Positions 7,732-15,652 of a stretch of 33,187 nt of DNA are shown piece by piece. Each line of letters starts with the position of its first letter. The first letter of the stretch is position 1. Source of the DNA: Melioribacter sp. (GTDB lineage: Bacteria > Bacteroidota > Ignavibacteria > Ignavibacteriales > Melioribacteraceae); assembly GCA_003155655.1 (NCBI GenBank), contig PMDS01000031.1, forward strand, positions 42,975 through 76,161. The letters run 5' to 3'. Under the pieces are notes generated by a model, which saw only the letters and a program-made list of their open reading frames with translations, was not told the DNA's origin and ran no database searches. The position numbers were made by a program, and so were the translations under genes.

Positions 7732-8533
7732 TATAAGTTCAATGTGCGTTGCACAACAAAAAGCAGCTAATCTTGCCGATCATTTTTTCTCTGAAGGTAA
7801 TTATAGAGAAGCAATAACTGAATATAAAAGAAATCTTTTTTATATCGATAAATCTGAAGAGAAATGGCTGACCATGTGTAAAATAGCAAGCTCATATTTA
7901 TTTTTAGAAGATAAAACAAACACCATCATTTACATTAATAAAGCAAAGGATTTCTCGACGAATGATAGTCTGAGTGATGAAATCAAATTATTCCAGGCTA
8001 ATTCTTATTTGTTTTTCAAAGACTACCAGCTCGCAAATTTGCTCTTATATCGGCTTGTTAATTTTTCAAAATATTCTGTGATAATTAATAAAGCGAAAAA
8101 AATAATAATTCTAAAATTTATTTTGGCTCATGAATGGGATGAGTTGAATGATTTTTTAGAAAAAAATAAAATCGCTTCTTCTGTTGATGATGTAAAAAAA
8201 ATAATAGCAGATGAAAAGGAAAAAACGTTAATACCTTCTTGGGCAGGTACGTTATCTACTTTTTTCCCCGGCCTTGGACAATTTTATGCCGGTGATGTAG
8301 AAAATGGACTGAATGCTGTTTTGCTTAATGGCTTTTTGCTTTATAGTGTTCTTAATTCATTTATTATAAAGGATCTCGTAGACTGCATAACTTGGAGTAT
8401 GTTATTATACAGATATTATGTCGGTAATATTGAAAAGGCAGAAAAAATAGTTGAAAAGGAAAATTTACAACTTGATTATCAAACAAAAAAAAGAACTTTG
8501 CAATTTTTTAGACAATATTTTATGGATAATTAA
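7691..8533 (+). CDS. TPR protein with C-terminal membrane module, paralogue 2
   Basis: A 280-residue protein with the same plan as its upstream neighbour: a signal peptide (residues 1-21, ending CVA-QQ), helical repeats (ADHFFSEGNYREAITEYKRNL and following) and, from 181, the membrane module IPSWAGTLSTFFPGLGQFY...GLNAVLLNGFLLYSVLNSF, matching the PG-x-G turn of paralogue 1. The TTG at 7691 gives a full signal peptide and overlaps the preceding gene by 41 bases; a TTG at 7712 would give a shorter one. No ribosome site is obvious, so translation probably depends on the upstream gene. Its stop overlaps the next start (TAATG). Confidence 0.7.
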   Translation: MIRFLKYLIVILISISSMCVAQQKAANLADHFFSEGNYREAITEYKRNLFYIDKSEEKWLTMCKIASSYLFLEDKTNTIIYINKAKDFSTNDSLSDEIKLFQANSYLFFKDYQLANLLLYRLVNFSKYSVIINKAKKIIILKFILAHEWDELNDFLEKNKIASSVDDVKKIIADEKEKTLIPSWAGTLSTFFPGLGQFYAGDVENGLNAVLLNGFLLYSVLNSFIIKDLVDCITWSMLLYRYYVGNIEKAEKIVEKENLQLDYQTKKRTLQFFRQYFMDN

Positions 8534-9150
8534 TGATTTTACTAAGTTTATCTAAGCCATTTTTCTTGTTAAATATATTTATCTTTTCCTTAAATGGAGG
8601 ATTAAATTGGATTGATTATTATCCAATTGGTAACCATTCTTATTGGAATTATTCTATTACAGAAAACAATGAAAATTATAAGCAAAGTGTTGTAATGACT
8701 TATTTGGAGTCAGGTGAACAAAATGATTTCATGATTGAAACCAGCGGGAAGAGAAAATCAAAATTTTATTTTACTCATGACAAGGAAAAAGTATATTTAA
8801 ATAACGTTGAATTAAACTGGGGAATAATTCCTTTTCCAATTAAATTAAAATGCTCAACTTCTGTACCTGTCTTTGTTTTTGATGGCTATAAAAATGAAGA
8901 ATGGGCCTGGAAAGGCACATTTCAATTTCTATTTATAACAAAGGAGGTTGAGATTAACTATCAAATACTTGGTTTTGAATTAATCAATTCATCATTGGGC
9001 TCAATAGAATGCCTTAAAATAAAAACAATTTACAAAGAGTCAGATACAAATCGAGAATTAATATCTTGGTTCGCAAAAGGAATAGGTTTGTTAAAGGAAA
9101 AATCAGATCAATATGAAAAACAATTGATTGATTTCAAAATATACAAATAA
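8533..9150 (+). CDS. Secreted hypothetical protein of the 'YYPIG-x-YW' type
   Basis: A 205-residue protein starting within the stop of the previous gene (TAATG). The first 22 residues are hydrophobic and may act as a signal peptide or anchor. The mature start reads WIDYYPIGNHSYWNYSI, the opening seen in many secreted Bacteroidota/Ignavibacteria proteins (usually 'YYPLAVGNYWEY'), and the end reads SWFAKGIGLLKE, the matching closing motif. These are beta-rich extracytoplasmic domains without a known function. In between lie alternating strands (KFYFTHDKEKVYLNNVELNW, LKIKTIYKESD). The operon context suggests an envelope role. I cannot name a substrate or partner. Confidence 0.6.
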   Translation: MILLSLSKPFFLLNIFIFSLNGGLNWIDYYPIGNHSYWNYSITENNENYKQSVVMTYLESGEQNDFMIETSGKRKSKFYFTHDKEKVYLNNVELNWGIIPFPIKLKCSTSVPVFVFDGYKNEEWAWKGTFQFLFITKEVEINYQILGFELINSSLGSIECLKIKTIYKESDTNRELISWFAKGIGLLKEKSDQYEKQLIDFKIYK

Positions 9151-9159
9151 GGAGCTAAT

Positions 9160-9747
9160 ATGAAAGAGAAACTTTTAGTTTTATTTTTAATCATTCTTTT
9201 ATCTCAAAATGTTTTTGGGCAGGGCTCATCAATTGGCATTACTGTTGGTGTAGGGGCTTCCATCTTAGAGAAAAAAGAATTATACGGAAATATTCAAACT
9301 GATTTTTATCCTGAAATTGGTGGTTTTCTGAATTTTTCAGGCGTCGAATTGGGTATAAACGCAGGTTTAGTTTATAGGAAATTCGATGATTCATACTATA
9401 CTTATACCTATTATTATGGTTACAATTATTACAAGGTAACATATAAAATTATATTTATTCCTATTAATGGTTATGTAAAAATTAGACCGCTAGATTTTGT
9501 AATCCCAGATATTCAAATAGCGCCTTATATTGGAGCTGGGTTAGGCGCTTTTGTTGGCGCGGGTGATGATTTTTCTAAAAAATCTTATCTAAATATTCTC
9601 GGCTTTGCAGGTATTGAATATAAGGTAATACGAAATTTAGATATTTATATTGAAGCAAAGTATTGCTATTCTAAACTAACTAATACTAATTACAATCTTG
9701 GCGGTATTTTTATGACCGCTGGGGGTCAAGTAAAACTTCCTTTTTAA
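9160..9747 (+). CDS. Outer-membrane beta-barrel protein
   Basis: A 195-residue protein with an AAGGAG ribosome site and a clear signal peptide (ending VFG-QGSS). The mature part has eight or so amphipathic strands separated by glycine turns, many rich in tyrosine: SIGITVGVGASI, VELGINAGLVYRKF, IIFIPINGYVKIRP, IAPYIGAGLGAFVGAG, DIYIEAKYCYSKL and a final strand MTAGGQVKLPF ending in phenylalanine, as expected for insertion by the BAM complex. A run YYTYTYYYGYNYYK marks a tyrosine-rich surface loop. It is the last gene of the envelope operon and could be its outer-membrane end point or cargo. A stem-loop follows at 9839. Confidence 0.8.
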   Translation: MKEKLLVLFLIILLSQNVFGQGSSIGITVGVGASILEKKELYGNIQTDFYPEIGGFLNFSGVELGINAGLVYRKFDDSYYTYTYYYGYNYYKVTYKIIFIPINGYVKIRPLDFVIPDIQIAPYIGAGLGAFVGAGDDFSKKSYLNILGFAGIEYKVIRNLDIYIEAKYCYSKLTNTNYNLGGIFMTAGGQVKLPF

Positions 9748-10203
9748 TTACTAAAGATATTGTATTAATAAATTGTATTAGATATTATATAATCTGCCGA
9801 CTCCCATTGTTAGTAAAGCTTAAACTGCAAGATCACGCCCAAGCATTTTGCTTTCGGCAAGATGCTTGGTTTGTAAAATATTTCCATCGGTGTTATATTG
9901 TCAATTAAAGTTTGGATGCCTGTGATTCAAATATCCGTAACTCAAAAGCAATTTTTTCTTTGAAATAAAACTGTAATGCGGAAAAGTATGCTGCAATCAA
10001 GGCATAACATTTCATAATTCATATTTGGGGGAGTATTATTGAGACGATTATTGCTCCCTCCGAAGATTCGACTAGAATACTACCGTTGTGCAAGGTAAAA
10101 ATAGATTTAACAATTGCCAACACAAACCAACCCCGCCTGGTTTTCTTATCCGGGATTTATCTGTATGATAAAAAAGATCAAATATTTCTTTTTGTAAATA
10201 AAT
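9748..10203. other. Convergent intergenic region, 456 bp
   Basis: This lies between the end of the rightward envelope operon and the end of the leftward pgi gene. It holds the 13-bp stem-loop at 9839-9869 (listed separately). An open frame of about 70 codons runs from 10008 into pgi on the plus strand but has no ATG, GTG or TTG start and resembles nothing I know, so I do not call it. No RNA gene is seen. Confidence 0.5.
9839..9869 (+). terminator. Stem-loop, probable terminator of the envelope operon
   Basis: CCAAGCATTTTGC (9839-9851) pairs with GCAAGATGCTTGG (9857-9869), 13 pairs including one U-G, around a five-base loop. It is followed only by TTTGT, a weak U-tract. It starts 92 bases after the last operon gene. 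It could instead protect the 3' end of the mRNA. Confidence 0.55.
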
Positions 10204-11922
10204 TCAAATCAATTCAGCAAGTTTATTAATTTTTCCAGCTTCGTCGGATAATAAATTTAATGTTAAAACTTTGCGCCCATTATCAGTGAGAGCCTGGCTG
10301 TCGCCAAGAGCCTGTGCATTTATCAAAACTCCAAATGACATAGCAGATTTTGAACTTCCTGCTTCATCGGGAATTGGTACATCTTCAGTAATATTAGAAA
10401 GGATCTGGATGAATAAACCATTTCCGCCGTCACCCTTATGCAGTTGACCCGTTGAATGAAGAAAACGCGGACCATATCCAACAGTTACGGCGGCTTTGTA
10501 TTTTTTCTGAATTTTTGTCCGTAATATTTGCAATGCTTCCGAGATTTCGTCGCAAGGTTTTAAATATGCTTGAATAGCTACATATCTTTTAAGTTTATTA
10601 ACACTGTCATAAAGTTCAATGTCATATAAAAAACCGTTGATAATATTCCCCAAGTATTTTTCGGTTGTATTTCCATAAACTTCAATGCCGCTTTCCAGAA
10701 GCGCTAAATTCGATTTAGGAAGATTACCTGTTTTTGAGTATTCCTGAACCATTTTTCTTGCCAGGATTTTTGCAGATTCTACATTGGGCTGATCAAAAGG
10801 CTGAATGCCAGTTAACCAGCTTGCAACTGCGGTTGCAATTTCCCACCGGAACATTTCTGCACCAAGCTCATAAATATCATCAAGCGCTATTTCTATTGTG
10901 GGAAAGTTTGCGGTGCGTAAAGAGTCAATTTTAATATCGAAGGAATCATCTCCGGCAAGTTTTAGATAAATAAAAAGTCTGTCATTAGAATAATAACCGG
11001 GAGAAAGAATTTCTTCTCCTACAACCGGCAGAATTCCCTTCCCAATCTTGCCGGTGCTTTCTGCAATTAATTGTTCAGCCCAGATTCCAAAATGTGAAAG
11101 TGCGCGGGATGTAAAAAAAGTAACCTTGTCAATTCCGGAATTTGCGAGGGAGCCAATTATAACTCCGAGTTCTGCAGAAGAATCAGGTCCGTTCAAAATA
11201 CTGTTTTTATTTGCGTTGGCAGTGTTTAAAGCCCTGGTAAGTAAGTCTTTTACATTCACTCCAGCAAGCGCTGCGGGTACTATGCCAAAAAGTGAAAGAG
11301 CCGAATATCTTCCCCCGATATTCGGATCGTTCAAGAAGATTTTTCTAAAATTAAGCTGTTTTGCTATCGTTTCAAGCCCGCTGCCGGGATCAGTAATAGC
11401 AATAAAATGATTCCCTGCAATTTCTTTTCCAAGTACGGCAGCAGTCTGGTTGTAGAAATATTTCATGAATGAAAATGTTTCTACAGTTCCACCGGATTTT
11501 GTGGAAACTATGTATAAGGTTTTTGCGGGATTAAATTTTTGTGAGCATTCTAAAACAGCGCCGGGATTTGTGCTGTCTAAAACAGATAAATCTAGATAAT
11601 CTTCTTTCTTTCCAAATGTTAAACGGAAAACCTCAGGAGCAAGACTTGAGCCTCCCATACCAAGCAGAAGTGCATGAGTAAACCCGTCATTTTTAACCGT
11701 TTGCACAAAGCCTTCAATTTCCTGCAAAGATGCTAATGAGGCTGAAGGACTTTCCAGCCAGCCGAGGCGATTTATAATTTCGTCCGGCTTGCTGCTCCAA
11801 ATTGTAAAATCTTTTTGCCAGATTCTCTCAACAATTTTTTCTTTCCTCACCCTGGAAAGAGAGTCTTCATATTGTTTTTTATATTTCCCTAAATCTATCT
11901 TCAATGAATTGCTGTTTTGCAT
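10204..11922 (-). CDS. pgi: Glucose-6-phosphate isomerase
   Basis: A 572-residue protein with the SIS fold of phosphoglucose isomerase: LLGMGGSSLAPEVF and VSTKSGGTVETFSFM bind the sugar phosphate, and GGRYSALSLFG follows as in the family. It interconverts glucose-6-phosphate and fructose-6-phosphate in the cytoplasm. The sequence resembles the isomerase half of the bifunctional transaldolase-PGI proteins more than classical PGI: it is longer at its C terminus (HSTGQLHKGDGGNGLFIQI and the following 60 residues) and the transaldolase half is absent here. The gene starts 33 bases after the KimA-like transporter gene and is probably read with it. Confidence 0.9.
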   Translation of the reverse strand: MQNSNSLKIDLGKYKKQYEDSLSRVRKEKIVERIWQKDFTIWSSKPDEIINRLGWLESPSASLASLQEIEGFVQTVKNDGFTHALLLGMGGSSLAPEVFRLTFGKKEDYLDLSVLDSTNPGAVLECSQKFNPAKTLYIVSTKSGGTVETFSFMKYFYNQTAAVLGKEIAGNHFIAITDPGSGLETIAKQLNFRKIFLNDPNIGGRYSALSLFGIVPAALAGVNVKDLLTRALNTANANKNSILNGPDSSAELGVIIGSLANSGIDKVTFFTSRALSHFGIWAEQLIAESTGKIGKGILPVVGEEILSPGYYSNDRLFIYLKLAGDDSFDIKIDSLRTANFPTIEIALDDIYELGAEMFRWEIATAVASWLTGIQPFDQPNVESAKILARKMVQEYSKTGNLPKSNLALLESGIEVYGNTTEKYLGNIINGFLYDIELYDSVNKLKRYVAIQAYLKPCDEISEALQILRTKIQKKYKAAVTVGYGPRFLHSTGQLHKGDGGNGLFIQILSNITEDVPIPDEAGSSKSAMSFGVLINAQALGDSQALTDNGRKVLTLNLLSDEAGKINKLAELI

Positions 11923-11955
11923 AATGTTTCATTCCAATTTAAGTTTGTACGGTGT

Positions 11956-13926
11956 CTACATTCTGATTGGAAGAATCATATTTGGAACACCGCTAAAATG
12001 CAAGTCCCTTTGTAAAGCAAAGGCTGTTTCATTATGTAAAATTTTGTGATAAAACTTTTCTACACGGAAAGAAAGTTTTCCTGTAAAAACCATAGAGCGA
12101 TTGAATTCCTGCGCCACTTCTTTGCACAAATCGCCCGCACTTTTTATAACATCTGTGCCAACTGCCATTCTATATTCGGCTTTTAATCCAAGACGTCTTG
12201 CAAAATCAACGTATTTCTTAAGAGACTCCTCAACTGCTTTTTTATGATCTTCAAGTCCTTCTTCGCCTTTGAATAATCCTTGATCAACTACGCAAACTGA
12301 AACAAAAATAAAGTTCTTATAAAAGTTAGGGAATTGCTTGACTATTGTTAAAAATGTATGAATGCCGAATCCGTTGTATCCATTCACAAGCTGTATGGCA
12401 GTCATTTCTTTGGGGTCTACAGGCCCTTTATTTGGCTCGCCATAAGTTGGAATTGAAGTTAAAAGTTCATCAAATTTCTTTTTGTCGTCATTCACTTTCA
12501 TATAATGTGAGCGGATAATATAACATAAAACAATAAGTACTGAAGTAAGAATTAATGTAATCCAACCACCCTCTAGAAATTTTTCAAATACTGTGATGAT
12601 CAGAATAGTCAAACATAATGTTAACCCGGTTAAGTGAACTGATAAATGTTTTTTCCATTCTTTTTCTTTTTTACGATGCGTTATAAAAAATTTGGACATG
12701 CCAAATTCTGATAGGGAAAAAGTAAGAAATACATTGATTGAATACATAACTACAAGAGCTGAAATAGAACCATGCGTGTAGAGTAGTAATGCAAGAGCTG
12801 CAGTACCAACCATAACTACACCGTTTTGCATTGTTAAACGTTCCGAAAACGCTGCAAATCTATGCGGCAGCCACGAGTCGACTGCCATGTTAGCCATTAC
12901 TCTTGGTGCGTCTATAAAACCAGCCTGGGCGCCTACTAAAAGCAATGCACCTTCAGAAAATATTGTTACCACTGCAAGAATTTGTCCGAAGCTCCATGAA
13001 CTAAATAGCTGGTTAGCCAAAACGGCATTCAAAGTCTTTCCTTCAGTTGGTTTTACGTTAAATAATAGATAACAAAGAAAAAGTCCGCCTGCTGTTACGG
13101 CAAGCGAAGTTGCCATGTAAATCATAGTACGTTTACCGGTTTTAACTTTAGGGTCCCGCATAATTTGAAGACCGTTAGAAACAGCTTCAATTCCTGTGTA
13201 AGTTCCTCCTCCTAACGAATAAGCGCGAAGCAAAAGCATCAGTATACCCATAAATCCTATTGCACTGATATCATGTTGAAAACTTGCATGAAAATTTGTA
13301 ACAATAGGTTTTATCTCTCCAACATGACTAAATATACCATATCCAAGTAAAATAACATGCGTCACTACAAATGTTATAAATATTGGCGCTAAACCGGTAA
13401 TAGATTCTTTTATTCCGCGAATATTTAATATTATTAAAAGTATTATAAGAAGTGATGCAAAAGTAATTTTGAATCTTTGCATTTCTAACGGTAAATAACT
13501 AAAAATGGCATCGGAACTTGCAGCTATTGAAACGGTAATTGTCAGAATATAGTCAACAAGAAGAGCAGAACCGGAAATTACTCCCGCTCTTTCCCCAAGC
13601 ATGTGTGTCGCAACTATGTACCCACCACCGCCATGAGGAAAGTGTTCAATTATTCTTGAGTAGGCATAAGAAATAATAAAAACAGTAAGCGTTGTTGCAA
13701 CTGCCAATAACAATGCAAGATATGTATGACTTCCCAATGCCCTGAATGCTTCTTCAGGCCCGTATGATGATGACGACAAACCATCGGCGCCTAAACCTAT
13801 CCATGCAAGAAGAGGAATTAAAGCAAGTTTATGGAATATTTTGGGATCGTTTACATTTTTGGGCAAGCCAAATACTAAATGCTTGAGACTATGTGGGTTT
13901 TGTGAAGAATCTTGTTCACCTGACAT
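11956..13926 (-). CDS. APC-superfamily transporter, KimA-like (probable potassium/proton symporter)
   Basis: A 656-residue protein with about 12 membrane helices and a cytoplasmic C-terminal domain. The pattern is that of Bacillus KimA: GADGLSSSSYGPEEAF in helix 1 (Asp48, Tyr55), HFPHGGGGYIVA, SGSALLVDYILTITVSIAASSDA (Asp125, then serine/threonine ligands), and GTYTGIEAVSNG. KimA imports K+ with protons, and its C-terminal domain binds cyclic di-AMP. Here the C-terminal 180 residues keep the fold (FIFVSVCVVDQG, MVFTGKLSFRVEKF) and end with ILHNETAFALQRDL as in KimA. GPEE in place of the GTEQ of KimA could alter specificity. Amino-acid transport is the main alternative. It lies 33 bases upstream of pgi in the same direction. 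Confidence 0.8.
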   Translation of the reverse strand: MSGEQDSSQNPHSLKHLVFGLPKNVNDPKIFHKLALIPLLAWIGLGADGLSSSSYGPEEAFRALGSHTYLALLLAVATTLTVFIISYAYSRIIEHFPHGGGGYIVATHMLGERAGVISGSALLVDYILTITVSIAASSDAIFSYLPLEMQRFKITFASLLIILLIILNIRGIKESITGLAPIFITFVVTHVILLGYGIFSHVGEIKPIVTNFHASFQHDISAIGFMGILMLLLRAYSLGGGTYTGIEAVSNGLQIMRDPKVKTGKRTMIYMATSLAVTAGGLFLCYLLFNVKPTEGKTLNAVLANQLFSSWSFGQILAVVTIFSEGALLLVGAQAGFIDAPRVMANMAVDSWLPHRFAAFSERLTMQNGVVMVGTAALALLLYTHGSISALVVMYSINVFLTFSLSEFGMSKFFITHRKKEKEWKKHLSVHLTGLTLCLTILIITVFEKFLEGGWITLILTSVLIVLCYIIRSHYMKVNDDKKKFDELLTSIPTYGEPNKGPVDPKEMTAIQLVNGYNGFGIHTFLTIVKQFPNFYKNFIFVSVCVVDQGLFKGEEGLEDHKKAVEESLKKYVDFARRLGLKAEYRMAVGTDVIKSAGDLCKEVAQEFNRSMVFTGKLSFRVEKFYHKILHNETAFALQRDLHFSGVPNMILPIRM

Positions 13927-14193
13927 TTCTGTTTATATCCGGAATTAATTTAAAATAGCAGGGGCGAAGATAAAAACGAATAGTTATAAAACCTAATACT
14001 TCAATATTTTTAACTAATTGAACCTTAAAAATTGAGGAGCGATGATTTATGGGTGGTTTTGCAGCAATTTTAAAGATTTCAAAGTGTAAGTTTTACCAGG
14101 AAAATACCAGCTTTGCAAAATTTTCAATACTATTACATTATACATTTTAACATGTAACTTTTTTCAAATTAACTTTTCAAATAGGACTAAATT

Positions 14194-14796
14194 ATGACAG
14201 AGACCTGGAATTTAGACAGCCTGGATAATATTGGTGGGCACAAAACTGAGAAAATAGGTGAACCAAAGTTAGAAAAAACATCAAAAGGCGATTCGGTAAT
14301 TTTTGATGGAATTGGAAGCGGACTAATTGTGCATTCAAATCCCCTTAGAAATGCTGAAGCAATTACTATCGAAATAATTTTCAACCCGGCTAATTCAAGC
14401 AGTCCAAATAATATTGAGCAGCGGTTTGTTCATTTTCAGAATTTGAAAAATGAAAACAGTAGAATTCTTATTGAATTGAGGTTGACAAAGGATAATCAAT
14501 GGTTTCTCGACACATTTATTAAATCAGATGATGCAGCACTTACTCTTTATGCCGAAAAATATCCTCATCCGCTAGACCAATGGCATCATGTTGCGCTCGT
14601 TTATGAAAATGGAATAATGAAACATTTTGTAAATCAAGTTGAAGAAATGTCCGGCAATGTAAATTATGTTCCAATCGAGGCGGCAGATACTTCAATTGGC
14701 ATGAGAATAAATAAAGTTTCATGGTTTAAGGGGGCTATTAAAACATTGCGCGTATCTGATAAAGCTCTCTCACCCTCAGAATTTTTATATTTGTAA
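14194..14796 (+). CDS. LamG-like jelly-roll protein without a signal peptide
   Basis: A 200-residue protein made of one concanavalin-A/LamG-like domain: DSVIFDGIGSGLIVHS, AITIEIIFNP, HPLDQWHHVALVYENGIMKHFVNQ (the diagnostic W-H-H-V-A-L-V-Y strand), then FKGAIKTLRVSDKALSPSEF at the end. Such domains bind glycans or peptides and are nearly always exported, but this one starts MTETWNLDS with no hydrophobic leader. The only upstream in-frame sequence is AT-rich non-coding DNA, and a weak AGGA site precedes the ATG. It may act in the cytoplasm or leave by another route. No similar gene is nearby. Confidence 0.75.
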   Translation: MTETWNLDSLDNIGGHKTEKIGEPKLEKTSKGDSVIFDGIGSGLIVHSNPLRNAEAITIEIIFNPANSSSPNNIEQRFVHFQNLKNENSRILIELRLTKDNQWFLDTFIKSDDAALTLYAEKYPHPLDQWHHVALVYENGIMKHFVNQVEEMSGNVNYVPIEAADTSIGMRINKVSWFKGAIKTLRVSDKALSPSEFLYL

Positions 14797-14904
14797 TTAA
14801 GATCAAAATAATTTGGTATTAGTAAATAAAAAGAGAACTTGTTGCTATGGCTCATAATTTATCTAAGTGGGCAGCCCTGGCTCTTTGATATTTGTTGCAA
14901 CAAA

Positions 14905-14945
14905 AAATAAAGAAGCCGTCACAATGTTACTTTTGAGACGGCCTC
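14905..14945 (-). terminator. Rho-independent terminator of the Lys/Glu-rich gene
   Basis: On the minus strand GCCGTC pairs with GACGGC across a 16-base loop and is followed by TTCTTTATTTTTT. The stem and the TCTTTATT tail resemble the terminator at 3917-3957, so this may be the standard terminator form of the organism. Confidence 0.7.
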
Positions 14946-14973
14946 ATTACTTTAGATATTTATTAAAGATAAA

Positions 14974-15405
14974 TTACTTTTTCTCTGCTGCTTTTACGGC
15001 TTCTTTTTTTTCTTCTTTCTTTATAGCTTCTTTTTTCATTTCTTTCTTAACTTCTTTCTTTACAGCCTCTTTCTTCATTTCCTTCCTAACTTCTTTTTTT
15101 ACAGCTTCTTTCTTCATTTCTTTTTTTATAGCCTCTTTCTTCATTTCCTCCCTAACTTCTTTTTTTACAGCTTCTTTCTTCATTTCTTTTTTTATAGCCT
15201 CTTTCTTCATTTCCTTCTTAACTTCTTTTTTTTCAACTTTCTTTTCCGCTGCCTTAATAGCCTCTTTCTTTTCTTCTTTCTTTTCCGCTGCTTTAACAGC
15301 TTCTGTTTTTGCTTTTTCATCAACTTTCTTTTGCGGCTGAACTTGTGCAAATACGTTTACTGTAACAAAAGAAAGAATTATTACTACCGCTAATAACCTT
15401 TTCAT
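14974..15405 (-). CDS. Secreted Lys/Glu/Ala-rich repeat protein, predicted single alpha-helix
   Basis: A 143-residue protein. Residues 1-20 are a signal peptide (MKRLLAVVIIL... ending VFA-QVQ) behind a GGAG ribosome site. Everything after residue 25 is charged repeats of KKEMKKEA[IV]KKEM and EKKEAVKAAEKK type, with no aromatic residue, proline or glycine. Lys and Glu alternate at i/i+4 spacing, which favours a stable lone helix more than a coiled coil. The coding DNA holds tandem 66-bp units. It may be a periplasmic spacer, a cell-wall or nucleic-acid binder, or a charge buffer. A terminator follows. The mature protein is strongly basic. Alternative starts are not needed. Confidence 0.75.
   Translation of the reverse strand: MKRLLAVVIILSFVTVNVFAQVQPQKKVDEKAKTEAVKAAEKKEEKKEAIKAAEKKVEKKEVKKEMKKEAIKKEMKKEAVKKEVREEMKKEAIKKEMKKEAVKKEVRKEMKKEAVKKEVKKEMKKEAIKKEEKKEAVKAAEKK
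15088..15219 (-). repeat. Tandem 66-bp coding repeat
   Basis: Two adjacent 66-bp units, 15088-15153 and 15154-15219, are nearly identical and each encodes 22 residues; a partial copy lies at 15045-15087 and diverged ones elsewhere in the gene. The length is a multiple of three, so copy number can change without breaking the reading frame. Confidence 0.85.
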
Positions 15406-15634
15406 TTTTTCTCCAAATAGTTAATAAATTTTTAAGAACTACATATGAAACTTAATCATAAGTACATTGATAATTCTAATTTTTGAGTGTTCGTTCTTCA
15501 TTAAATAGCGGGATAAAAAGTAAGTAAATAAATATTTCTAAATCGATGAAATGGTAAAATGTTTTAAATGTTGTGGACAGAATCGTTGTTTTGTATTTTT
15601 AATAGGAAGGCAAATTAATTATAAGTTTATTTCT

Positions 15635-15650
15635 AAAACGGAGTCGTTTT
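15635..15650 (+). promoter_or_regulatory. Small hairpin presenting the mscS ribosome site
   Basis: AAAACG (15635-15640) and CGTTTT (15645-15650) form a perfect 6-bp inverted repeat whose loop is GAGT. The Shine-Dalgarno GGAG (15640-15643) is in the loop and at the edge of the stem, nine bases before the TTG start. The stem is weak; it might tune translation or be chance. Confidence 0.3.
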
Positions 15651-15652
15651 AA

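Noticed and set aside
10027-10060. Imperfect inverted repeat GGGAG...CTCCC
   Set aside because: Only five outer pairs are solid and no U-tract follows, so I did not call it a terminator.
10008-10230. Open plus-strand frame of about 70 codons after the envelope operon
   Set aside because: No ATG, GTG or TTG start in frame, no known motif, and it runs into the convergent pgi gene.
11048-11410. Plus-strand 120-codon frame
   Set aside because: Lies wholly inside pgi on the other strand, and pgi is clearly real.
14049-14150. 33-codon frame with GAGGAG upstream (MGGFAAILK...)
   Set aside because: Very short, no recognisable motif, lies in a promoter region; not enough to call a gene.
14867-15340. 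Plus-strand frame of 157 codons rich in Phe and Ser
   Set aside because: It is the antisense of the Lys/Glu repeat gene; AAG/GAA-type codons give TTC/CTT on the other strand. No ribosome site.
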